Origin: Phycisphaerae bacterium
GTDB taxonomy: Bacteria > Planctomycetota > Phycisphaerae > Sedimentisphaerales > Anaerobacaceae
Length of the DNA: 64,000 nt
Assembly: GCA_012744475.1 (NCBI GenBank)
Contig: JAAYBV010000001.1
Coordinates: forward strand, 1 to 64,000
Direction of reading: 5' to 3'
In this document: positions 27,600-36,400 of the stretch, piece after piece
How the letters are laid out: the number at the start of each line of letters is the position of its first letter
How positions within the stretch are numbered: the stretch's first letter is position 1
Made by a program: the position numbers and the translations under genes
Notes under the pieces: model-generated
Database searches by the model: none
What the model saw: only the letters and a program-made list of their open reading frames with translations
Told to the model about the DNA's origin: nothing

Positions 27600-28019
27600 T
27601 CAGAACGCCGATGCGCAGGCGCCGAACGGGCAGACGCGGATGCAGGCGAGGCACTCGATACACTCGGCCTCGTTATAGAGGACCTCTCTCGTCGCCTTGT
27701 TCGGCATGTGCAGCGCCTTCGTCGGGCAGTGGGCCACGCACTGGCCGCAATGCGTGCAGCGATCTTCATCGCGCGTGACGCCCTTGCCGGTATGGTTGAC
27801 CGTCACGTTGAAGGTGCGGACGAACGCGATGCCCTTCTCGATGTCTGCCGGCGTGCCGGTCACGTCGAGCACCAGGTACCCTTCCTCTTCCGGCGTCACC
27901 TTGGCGCGATACACGTTGACGATGAGATTGTAGTCCTTCACCAGATGGTAAATGATCGGCTTCTCACATTCACACTTGGGAAAGAACAGCATCAGTTTCT
28001 GGGTCACGGTTTCATTCAT
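27600..28019 (-). CDS. NIL-domain ferredoxin of the homocysteine operon
   Basis: The 139-residue protein has an N-terminal NIL domain (residues 5-75, 'KPIIYHLVKDYNLIVNVYRA'), followed by two [4Fe-4S] motifs, 'CTHCGQCVAHCP' and 'CIECLACIRVCP'. In methanogens its counterpart works with the DUF39 protein to turn aspartate semialdehyde plus sulfide into homocysteine, probably delivering electrons or sulfur. Its ATG overlaps the DUF39 stop codon by four bases (28016-28019), showing tight translational coupling. Confidence 0.9.
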   Translation of the reverse strand: MNETVTQKLMLFFPKCECEKPIIYHLVKDYNLIVNVYRAKVTPEEEGYLVLDVTGTPADIEKGIAFVRTFNVTVNHTGKGVTRDEDRCTHCGQCVAHCPTKALHMPNKATREVLYNEAECIECLACIRVCPFGACASAF

Positions 28020-29206
28020 GATGCCTTCTCCCGTATTGCCAGAGGCTTCATCGCATTGTCCCTGGGCAGCATGGCCATCGGTTGGGCCAGCAGGAAATCT
28101 CCCTTGCGGATCTCGTCGGCCAGCAGGTTGGCAATCTCCAGGGCCTTGAAGTAGGACGAGAGGGAACCGACGGCGATGGTCTTGCCGTCGATTTCGATTT
28201 CGCCGCGGCGCAGTTGCTCGTAGTTGACCTTCGCGATGGTCTTTCCTGTCTTCTGTGGGTAATCGCCGCTGTAGTCGATCACCGGCGCGAAGATGTCGCG
28301 ATCGCGCACACAGGTCCGCTTGAGAATCTGCTCGTTGAGGATGGGTATGGGCACGCCCACACCCAGGGCGAGCGAGATTCCGTAGCCGCGAAGACTCGCG
28401 CCCCGCACGAACTCGGGCTTCATCTGCTTCATGTCGGCGGTCAGGGCCAGCGTTCCGGCTCCTTCGGTGGGCACGCCGTCAGGCGTCCTCTCGCACGCGC
28501 CGGTGTGCTGCGTGCCTTCGGCGTAGACGTGCCCGTGTGCCCCCGCCAGCCAGACCTTGGTCCCGATGCCGATCGTCTCGTAGTACGGATCGTTCAGCAG
28601 CGGCGACAACTGTCCGGCGGAACAATACGTGGCGTTCTTGCGATTCGGCTCCAGCGTCCCCATGTACGTGTAAATCGTCCGGTCCGAATCGTTGACCGCG
28701 ACGTTGTAGTTCTGATAGCAGTTGCGCGGGTTGACCATGATCGCCTGGTTCAGGTCGTCGATGGTGAAGTAGGTGCGAATCTCTCGCCGGGGGTAGTCGT
28801 CGGTCCCGTAGGAGAGGGCGAACAGTTGCAGGGTCGCGCCGGCGACGAGGTCCTCGATCACGTGGCCGCCGCCGTAGCGGAATTCGCCCGGCGGGTACAT
28901 GTTCGCCGGATCGCCGTGGCGCAACTGCGTGGCGCCGAGGTAGACATCGACCGCCGCAATGCCCGTGTAGACCAGCACATCTTCGATCCAGGCCTCGGTC
29001 ATCCGGATCTTCGGCTTGGAGTGTCCGAAGTTCAGGAAGCAGCCCGAAGAGCACATCGGGCCGAACGTCGCAGTGGTCACGACGTCCACTTCCTCTGCGG
29101 CCGCTTCGAGGCCCTTCTTGTCCACGTAGTCCATAATCTCGTCGGCCGTCAGCACCACCGCTTTGCCCGACTCGATCCGCTGGTTGATCTGCTCATAGGT
29201 CTTCAT
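28016..29206 (-). CDS. DUF39 (COG1900) homocysteine biosynthesis protein
   Basis: The 396-residue protein of the DUF39 family is the sulfurtransferase-like component of the O-acetylhomoserine-independent route to homocysteine. It shows 'MCSSGCFLNFGHSKPKIRMT' (the catalytic-cysteine region), 'YGGGHVIEDLVAGA', 'GIGTKVWLAGAHGHVYAEGT' and 'DIFAPVIDYSGDYP'. The usual C-terminal CBS or ferredoxin extension is absent; the ferredoxin is the next, overlapping gene. The ATG at 29206 has CAGGATGG eight bases upstream. It is first in the operon, behind a strong promoter. Confidence 0.9.
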   Translation of the reverse strand: MKTYEQINQRIESGKAVVLTADEIMDYVDKKGLEAAAEEVDVVTTATFGPMCSSGCFLNFGHSKPKIRMTEAWIEDVLVYTGIAAVDVYLGATQLRHGDPANMYPPGEFRYGGGHVIEDLVAGATLQLFALSYGTDDYPRREIRTYFTIDDLNQAIMVNPRNCYQNYNVAVNDSDRTIYTYMGTLEPNRKNATYCSAGQLSPLLNDPYYETIGIGTKVWLAGAHGHVYAEGTQHTGACERTPDGVPTEGAGTLALTADMKQMKPEFVRGASLRGYGISLALGVGVPIPILNEQILKRTCVRDRDIFAPVIDYSGDYPQKTGKTIAKVNYEQLRRGEIEIDGKTIAVGSLSSYFKALEIANLLADEIRKGDFLLAQPMAMLPRDNAMKPLAIREKAS

Positions 29207-29285
29207 TGTCCATCCTGTTCCGAGAACGCCCTCCTCCTTCTCCAAGGCCCACTTCTCGTGGCCCGGCCCGCCGCGCGAAACCCTG

Positions 29286-29314
29286 AGTATGCAGGTCGGG
29301 CTCGCTCCTGTCAA
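29286..29314 (-). promoter_or_regulatory. Promoter of the homocysteine operon
   Basis: On the minus strand TTGACA (29309-29314), a 17-base spacer and CATACT (29286-29291) precede a leader of about 73 bases. The leader shows no recognisable SAM riboswitch. The 29207-29723 gap also holds element 4; 29489-29723 shows no clear gene or promoter. Confidence 0.7.
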
Positions 29315-29393
29315 TCGTCGTTCCGCGTCGTTTGGCGGCGCGGGATCTGTACCGACTTCAGGGCAAGGCCCGTTTTCCACCACGGAGCGCCCT

Positions 29394-29488
29394 GTGTGGC
29401 AGCGGCAAACGGAGCAAGGCGGAGTTTGCCGATGGCTTCGACGGCATGCGTATCACCATCGGCAAGCCTGCGTTTGCCGCTGCCACAC
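29394..29488. repeat. MITE-like element 4 with 18-bp perfect inverted ends
   Basis: Bases 29394-29411 (GTGTGGCAGCGGCAAACG) are a perfect inverted match to 29471-29488. The 95-bp unit lies between the homocysteine promoter and the EPS cluster. The internal CATCGGCAAGC resembles element 2. Confidence 0.8.
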
Positions 29489-29723
29489 GGCTGCCAGGAT
29501 ATTTTCACAGACACGACGCGGAAGGTCTTCGTACCTGCCTGGACCGACCGCGCACCTCGCTCCTGCGAGGGCGAGTCATACGGCTGAAGGGGCAGATATT
29601 ATCGGGCGATTGCGGCATCGGGTTCCAGGATTCTGCGCATCGGCTCCTCCGGCGGTGCGATTTGGGATTCTATATGGGCAAAAGACTTAAGCGCGCCCTG
29701 GCAGGAACCGATAAACCTGTGGA

Positions 29724-31604
29724 ATGTGCCGCTTACGATTGGATATTCATGGTTTTGTTCGCCGCACGGGCGTGTGGCTGACGGTCACTGCCCTGAGCGC
29801 CACCGTTGCCGGATGCAGCGACAAGCTCCTGGACCCGGCGCAGATCGGGCGGTTCCGTCCGACGCCGGCGGTCAACGTCATCCTCGATTCGCTCGGGGTC
29901 GCCGAGGAGACGCCGGTGGCGTGGAAGACCGCCAGCGAGCCGCGCCCGCAGGACCTCGTCGCGGTCAAGGGCGACTACACTCTGCGCACGGGCGACCTCG
30001 TGCGCATCTCGATCTTCGAGCTGTTCCAGGAAGGCGCGACGATGGTCAACGACTACGTCGTCTCAGAGACCGGCAAGATCTCGATCCCTGAGGTCGGCGT
30101 GATCCAGGCGGCGGGCCTGACCGAGACGCAGTTGGAGCAGGAGATTCGCCAGTCCCTGGCGCCGTCCATCCTGAAGGAGCCGTCCGTGACGGTCTCGCTG
30201 ATGAACTCGCAGCAGCGGACTTTCTCGGTTCTGGGCAACGGCGTCCCGCAGCCGGGCCGCTACGGCATCCCTCGCTACGATTTCCGATTGACCGATGCCC
30301 TGGCGACCGCCGGCGGGCCGATGCAGTTCAACGTCAGTCACATCTACGTCGCACGCGCCCAGGACACGACGACCGCCGCGCCGGCAACCCGTCCGGCGGT
30401 GTCCGAGGCGGATGAGCTCCCATTCGTCGCGCCGCAGACGTCGTGGGACGAGCCTCTGCCCGGCCCGACCGCGCCGCCGCACGGACAACCGTCGCTGACG
30501 GCGCCGCAGGGCGACATCCCGGTGCCCTCCCAGCCGGCCGAGAAGTTCGAACTCCAGCGCGAGATGCTCGACCTGATCGCGCCGTCGGTCGGAGCCCGCC
30601 GACCGACCGATCCAAGCCCTGTGTCTCCAACACGCAGTGCGTCGGGGCAGGAGAGCATTTCGGCCTCCGTGGTGCCGCCGAGCTACCGACTGCTTGTGCC
30701 CGAAGAGTCCGCCGTGCAGAACACACCGCCCAGCGGTGATCTCCTGATCAGTCCGACGGAGTTCGGACCGAGCGGGCCGGGTGCGAACGCGACAGGCCAA
30801 TCGGAACCCAATGGCAGGGTCGAGTGGGTCTTCCGCAACGGCAAGTGGGTCGCGATCTCGACCGAGTCGGGACAGGAGACTTCGTCCGAGACGCCCCCGC
30901 CTCAGGAGCCTCTCCCGCAGGGCGGTTCGGCGCCCGCGACAGCCGGCCCGCAGACGCCGAGCGGCGAGATCGGATGGGTCTTGCAGGACGGCAAATGGGT
31001 GCCCGTCCCGAAGGGCCAGCTCCAGACGGCGGCCGCGCCGTCGGGGGCGAAACCTGCGGAGCAGGCGAAGCCCTCGAAGCCCGAGATGCTGCCGATGGAC
31101 GCCGAGTGGCAGAAGGCGGTGCAGACGCGTCTGATGAAGATCCCGGCCGACAGACTGCTGGCGGGCGACCAGCGGTACAACATTGTCATCAAGCCGGGCG
31201 ACACGATCTACGTCCCGGTCGATATGATCGGCGAGTTTTGTATCATGGGCAACGTCAATCGCGCCGGATTCATCGGTCTGACGGGCCGGCCGATGACGCT
31301 GAAGATGGCGATTGCCGCCGCCGGCGGTCTCGGGCCGCTGGCGTATCCCAAATACTGCGAGGTCGTGCGACGCCTGGGCGGTGACCGGGAGGAGATCGTC
31401 ATGGTCGACCTGGACAAGATCGCCAGCGGAGAGCAGCCCGACTTCTACATCAAGCCGAACGACCTGATCAACGTCGGGACGCATCCCACCTCGCGGTGGC
31501 GGGCGGCGCTGCGCAACGCCTTCCGTGCGGCCTATGGTTTCGCGTTTGTGTACGATCGCAACTTCGCCTATCAAGACGACTATTACGGCACCTCGATATT
31601 CTGA
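29724..31604 (+). CDS. Wza/EpsA-type polysaccharide export lipoprotein
   Basis: The 626-residue protein has a lipoprotein signal with C31 ('LSATVAGC'). The Poly_export domain spans about residues 85-160 ('YTLRTGDLVRISIFELFQ', 'VSETGKISIPEVGVIQAAG') and an SLBB part follows ('RTFSVLGNGVPQPGRYGIP', then 'YNIVIKPGDTIYVPVDMIG' and 'NRAGFIGLTGRPMTLKMAIA'). Between the two SLBB parts, at residues 210-470, is a long Pro/Ala-rich insert that holds two 'W-V-x-x-G-K-W-V' units ('VEWVFRNGKWVAIS', 'IGWVLQDGKWVPVPK'). It should form the outer-membrane exit of the EPS system encoded downstream. The start at 29724 has a weak ribosome site. Confidence 0.88.
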   Translation: MCRLRLDIHGFVRRTGVWLTVTALSATVAGCSDKLLDPAQIGRFRPTPAVNVILDSLGVAEETPVAWKTASEPRPQDLVAVKGDYTLRTGDLVRISIFELFQEGATMVNDYVVSETGKISIPEVGVIQAAGLTETQLEQEIRQSLAPSILKEPSVTVSLMNSQQRTFSVLGNGVPQPGRYGIPRYDFRLTDALATAGGPMQFNVSHIYVARAQDTTTAAPATRPAVSEADELPFVAPQTSWDEPLPGPTAPPHGQPSLTAPQGDIPVPSQPAEKFELQREMLDLIAPSVGARRPTDPSPVSPTRSASGQESISASVVPPSYRLLVPEESAVQNTPPSGDLLISPTEFGPSGPGANATGQSEPNGRVEWVFRNGKWVAISTESGQETSSETPPPQEPLPQGGSAPATAGPQTPSGEIGWVLQDGKWVPVPKGQLQTAAAPSGAKPAEQAKPSKPEMLPMDAEWQKAVQTRLMKIPADRLLAGDQRYNIVIKPGDTIYVPVDMIGEFCIMGNVNRAGFIGLTGRPMTLKMAIAAAGGLGPLAYPKYCEVVRRLGGDREEIVMVDLDKIASGEQPDFYIKPNDLINVGTHPTSRWRAALRNAFRAAYGFAFVYDRNFAYQDDYYGTSIF

Positions 31605-31622
31605 TGGAATTGACCGATTCTC

Positions 31623-32660
31623 GTGACTGCGACACCTTGTACTGCTGCCGATCCGCACGATTCGAGTCCGGCTCGAAGAACCTGGGGCGAACTCGCGCGG
31701 TGCAGCTACGTCAAGATGGCCATCGTCGCCGGACTGCTTGGTCTGCTCTTCCGAAGTGAAATCGAGCGTACGGTCCGTCTCTGGGTGAGCGACCCGAACT
31801 GGTCGCACGGATTCCTCATTCCGTTGTTCAGCCTGTACCTCATCCATCAGAGCAAAGACAGCATTCTGGGTCTGGAATACATTCGTGATCCGCTGGCCGA
31901 GATCCTCGCCGGCCGTCGTCCCGCGCGCCTGAGTCCGGGTCAGACGCGTCCCTGCTACGCCGGTCTGGTCCTGCTGCTGGCCACTCTGGTCTTCTACGTG
32001 TTCAACGTGGTCAGCCCGTCCGGATACGCCTATTTCCGTCCGCTGTCGCTGATTCTGGCGATCGGTTCGGTGGTGCTGTTCCTGGGCGGCCGGCGTCTGC
32101 TCGCCCGGACGTGGCTGCCGATCGCTTTTCTGATTTTCGCGGTGCCGCTGCCGCGTCGTTACTACGTGGGTCTGACGATCCCGATGCGGAAGATCGCCGC
32201 CGTGGTGGCAACCGCCTTATTGAACCTGGTCGATGGACTCGAAGCCGGATCCAGCGGCGTGGTGATCGATGTCGTGTATAAGGGCCGGCATCTGGAGCCT
32301 CCACTCGACGTCGCCGAGGCATGCAGCGGGATGCGCCTGCTGATGGCCTTCCTCGCCCTCGGCGTGGCGATGGCCTATCTGCATTACCGCCCGCTGTGGC
32401 AGCGTCTCGTTCTGCTGGCCAGTACAATTCCCATCGCGATTCTCTGCAACATCGTTCGCGTGACGGTGACGGGGTTCATCCACGTGCTGGCCGATCCGAA
32501 GTACACGCGCGGAATCTACCATGATGCGCTCGGCCTGGCGATGCTGCCGCTGGCCTTTGGCCTGTATGGTTTTCTGGCCTGGTTCATGTCGAGCCTGTTC
32601 GTCGATGAAGACCGGCTCGGCAGAAGCAATGTGATCGTTCGCGGGCGCCCCAGATCATGA
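31623..32660 (+). CDS. Exosortase (EpsH-like cysteine transpeptidase)
   Basis: The 345-residue integral membrane protein has about eight hydrophobic helices. The exosortase catalytic triad is visible: C234 in 'EACSGMRLL', R279 in 'NIVRVTVTG' and H300 in 'GIYHDALG'. Exosortases cut PEP-CTERM-type signals and sort surface proteins. The frame begins after the exporter stop; a GTG at 31623 is taken as the start because no ATG precedes the first membrane helix in this frame. The next gene starts inside its stop (ATGA, 32657-32660). No protein with a clear PEP-CTERM tail was found in the window. Confidence 0.88.
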   Translation: MTATPCTAADPHDSSPARRTWGELARCSYVKMAIVAGLLGLLFRSEIERTVRLWVSDPNWSHGFLIPLFSLYLIHQSKDSILGLEYIRDPLAEILAGRRPARLSPGQTRPCYAGLVLLLATLVFYVFNVVSPSGYAYFRPLSLILAIGSVVLFLGGRRLLARTWLPIAFLIFAVPLPRRYYVGLTIPMRKIAAVVATALLNLVDGLEAGSSGVVIDVVYKGRHLEPPLDVAEACSGMRLLMAFLALGVAMAYLHYRPLWQRLVLLASTIPIAILCNIVRVTVTGFIHVLADPKYTRGIYHDALGLAMLPLAFGLYGFLAWFMSSLFVDEDRLGRSNVIVRGRPRS

Positions 32661-33412
32661 GCAGCCGGACCGACACCAGAGAGAGATACCTTCAGCCGGC
32701 GTTTCTGATCTGCACCGCCGTGCTGGCGCTGGCCGGCGCGGGCATGTCAGTGGCCAGGCAGAAGCTCGGACTCTATCTCAGGAAAGAGCCGCTGCCGCTC
32801 CGGAAATCTCTCGACGCACTGGAGGAGGCGGCGCTGGCGCCCTATACGGTGGTCGCGAAACTGAAGATTCAGAACGAGGACGTCGTGCGATCGCTGGGCA
32901 CCGAGGACTACATTCAGTGGGTGCTGGAGGACCCATGCCAGCCGAGCCAGAATCCGACCCGGAGGGTCATGCTGTTCGTCACCTACTACCGTCTGCCCGA
33001 CCGGGTGCCGCACGTGCCCGAGGAATGCTACACGGGCGGTGGATACCGCCGGCTGGACACCGAGCCTGTGGCCTTTCGCATCGGCTCGCCGGACGACCCG
33101 CGCGACATTCCCGGCCGTTATCTCGTCTTCGAGAGTTCCGGGGGCGCTCCATTGTCCGGGGCCCCGAGGTTCCCGGTCCTGTACCTGTTCCGAGTCAGCG
33201 GCGAATACGCGGGCAGCCGCGATGCAGCACGGATGGCCTTGAATCGAAACATTTTCAGCAGGCAAGCGTATTTCTGTAAAGTCGAGTTGGTGTTCAACCA
33301 GGCCTTCACCGCGCCGACACGGGCGATGGCGGTCTCGGCGGGGGAGAGGCTTCTGACGGTTGTACTGCCCTTGCTGGAGCGCGATCATTGGCCGGACGGC
33401 ATACAACCTTAG
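32657..33412 (+). CDS. EpsI-like exosortase-associated protein (DUF3485)
   Basis: The 251-residue protein has one N-terminal membrane helix (residues 13-30) and an extracytoplasmic domain with 'RVPHVPEECYTGGGYRRL', the EpsI motif. EpsI proteins are fused to or encoded beside exosortases and are needed for EPS export. The variant here carries an extra acidic residue and a threonine where many EpsI have hydrophobic residues. The stop lies 28 bp before the start of the giant TPR gene, within the same transcript. Confidence 0.82.
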   Translation: MSSRTDTRERYLQPAFLICTAVLALAGAGMSVARQKLGLYLRKEPLPLRKSLDALEEAALAPYTVVAKLKIQNEDVVRSLGTEDYIQWVLEDPCQPSQNPTRRVMLFVTYYRLPDRVPHVPEECYTGGGYRRLDTEPVAFRIGSPDDPRDIPGRYLVFESSGGAPLSGAPRFPVLYLFRVSGEYAGSRDAARMALNRNIFSRQAYFCKVELVFNQAFTAPTRAMAVSAGERLLTVVLPLLERDHWPDGIQP

Positions 33413-33440
33413 ACCGACAGGCGTAGAAAGGGGAGCATCG

Positions 33441-36400
33441 ATGGCAAGAAGGCGTCTCAACAAGAAGGTCGCGCTGATGGGCTCGACCGTCTTCTTGATC
33501 CTGGCTATGCTGGCGGTGGTGGTCATACTGCGTCTGACTCGCGATCCGGCGCAGTTCGAGGCCGACGGCGATGCGGCGTGGGCGGCCCAGGACTACGAGA
33601 CCGCGCGACGCAACTATGCCGAGGCGCTGGGGCGCACGCGCGTGTCTGAGGACAAGATCGATCTGTACTTCAAACTCGCGGAAGTCTACCGGGTGACCGA
33701 CGATTGGCGCCGCGTGCTCGCCTGCTGGGAGCAGATCATCATTTCCGACCCGCAGAACACCCGCGCCCGGCTGGGGCTCCTCAAGTACACCTACATCATG
33801 GCCGACAGCCTCAGCGCGGTTGGCCAGAACGTCGGCGCCTGCTGGAAGGACGTCTCCACGCAGGCGACCGACCTGCTGGAGACCGCCACAGACGCCGATC
33901 TGTTGGACGAGGAGAAAGGTCCTTGGGAACCGTCTCTGGGTGATGCGGAGCCGGCGGCATGGGATTGTGGAATCACGCGTCTTGGTCCCTTTCTGCACTT
34001 TGTACGAGGCCGGGCGGCACTGGAAATGGCTCGTATGGGCGCGGGCACCAGCCCGGAAGAACTGCTTACGGAGGCCAAGAATCATCTCCAGCAGGCCAGG
34101 CAGTTTGACCCCAAGAACGCCGGCGTCTATCGATACCTTGCGGCCGCGTTTCAGGAGGAGGCCCGCCTCGCCGAGTCGAAGGGCAATCTCGACCTGTGGG
34201 AGAAGGCTGCCAGGCAGGCCGAGGAGACTCTGGCCGAGGCTATGGAGGTGGCAGGGGATCAGCCAGGCGCGCACATCGAGTTGCTGGGTCGCAGGCTTAT
34301 GGAGGCCAAGACCGGGTCTCTCACGCTGGCGCGAGACCGGACGAAGGCCCTCGAGGAACAGTGCCAGGCGCTGGCTGAGAGGTTCCCTTCGAACGCAGAG
34401 GTGTTCTCGGCGCTGGCCGAGTTCTATTCGCTGCAATCGGCCTACCTTCACACCGACGCGGCCGCCGAGAAGCTCGATCGGGCAATCGCCGCGGTGGAGA
34501 GAGGCCTCGCTCTGGACCCGACGAACGTTCCGGCTTTCCGTTTGGCGGCCAGGCTGTACTATCGTCGCTTCACGCTTTACGCCGACGAATCCGCGTTGCA
34601 CAAGGCCATCGAACTGGCTGAAACGGCTCTGGAATTACCGGATGCGCAGGACCGGCCCGGACCCAGGCAGTACGCCGGACAGATGTACCGATTCTCCCTG
34701 TGCGCGCTGCTCGGCCGGTTCCACCTCGAACAGACGCGACTGTCGCAGCGCTCGGACGAGGTCCATGCGACCGTCCTGGCCAAGGCGGAGAAGGTGGTTC
34801 ATGAGATCGAGCAGATTCAGGGCAGCGGCGAGAATCCCCAGGTGGTCAAGTGGCGTGGTATGCTGGAATTGGCTCAAGGCCACACGGGCCAGGCTGTCCG
34901 CGATCTCTATGCGGCGTACGAGCAGATCGAGGCGGCCAGCGGTTCGGACGACGAGGGCGACGCCTTTCTCTCCTACACGCTGGCCGGGCTGTTCAAGAAC
35001 ACCTCCGAGGTTGGCGCCGTGATTGAGTTCCTCGGGTCGGCTCTCAATTCAGGGATTGTCAACACCCGCCCCGATACGGTCCTGGACTACGGCGATGCGC
35101 TGCTGCGCGTGCGTTCCTACGATGTCGCGTTGAGTGCGGTCAACAGTTTTGAGGAGCGGTTCGGCGCGACCTCTCGAAGCCGGCAGCTTCGCGTCCGCAC
35201 GCTGCTCGCCAAAGGCCATGTCACCGAGGCCGAAGAAGCCATCGCTCAACTGGACCAGGCCGATCCCAACACACTGAAGATCCGTCTGATTCTGGCGGCC
35301 TCGCAGGCCACGCAATTGCAGGAGGCGATTCAACGCAGCGCTTCGGTGCCGTCGTCACGCGCCGAACCAGCCTCACAGGGTCAGGTCGGCCCAACGGAAG
35401 ATGCGGTGCGGGCCATGCAGGCCGACCTGTATGAATGTCGCAGACGGCAGGCGGATCTGATCCAGCGCCTGCTGCTCGTCGATCCGACCGCTGTGGATGG
35501 CAAGGGCCTGGAAACGCTGTGCACGATGCTGATTGCGCAGAACGACGCGACCCTGGCCAGAGCAGTTGTGGAGGCGTTCCTGAAACAGTCCGGGCAGGAT
35601 GTGGAGGCCCTGTTTTGCCGGGGCCTTCTGTCGGAGCCCGATCCCGCGAGCTGTTCGGAGTCGCGGCGTCGCGAGATCCGATTGCAGGCGATTCGCAGCC
35701 TGAGCGATCCTGTCGTCCGGGCGGCGGAGCTGGGTCTGTTCTATGAGGCCGGCGGTCAGCTCGACGAGGCCATTGCGCAGTGGGAGTCTGTGCTCGATGC
35801 CACCGAGTCCCAGACGCCTCAGGCCGCTGGGGCCTATCTGCGAAGCGGACCGCCGAGCTGGCGGCATCGAGCGGTCGGCCAGCTCTTCGACATGGCTCGC
35901 CGCAAGAACGACTGGACGCTGGCCCAGAGGGTGGTCACAGCGGCAGCGGCCGACAACCTCGATGACTGCGAAGGCCATCTTTTTGCCGGCCGACTGGCAT
36001 TTGCCAGGGGACAACACGCGGAGGCATTGGACCATCTGGACGCATGCCTCAAGCTGCGGCCGATCTTCTCCTATGGCTACATGTTTCGAAGCAACGTTCA
36101 GGCGGCTCTCGGCAATGAGCTCGCCTGCCTTGAAGATGCGCGGAAGGCATCCCGGCTGAATCCCATCGATCCCCTGATCGCCAGGACACTGGCGAACGCG
36201 CTGCTCGTTCGCAACCAGGGACTGGGAGACCGCGCCTCGGCCGAACAACGGGACGAGGCGCAGCTTGCCCTGGAACGCGCCATCCAGTTGAACCCGACAG
36301 ACACGCAGGCGCTGCTGGCATATGCCGCCCTGGTCGACGAGACCGATCCGCTCAGAGCGCTGGGCATTCGGCAGACGGTTCAGATCACCGCGCCGAGTCT

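Noticed and set aside
29207-29285. SAM riboswitch before the homocysteine operon
   Set aside because: The leader is about 73 bases and lacks the conserved helices and loops of any SAM riboswitch class that I can recognise.
31604-31759. An ATG at 31604 as the exosortase start
   Set aside because: It is in a different frame from the exosortase motifs and its frame ends near 31759.
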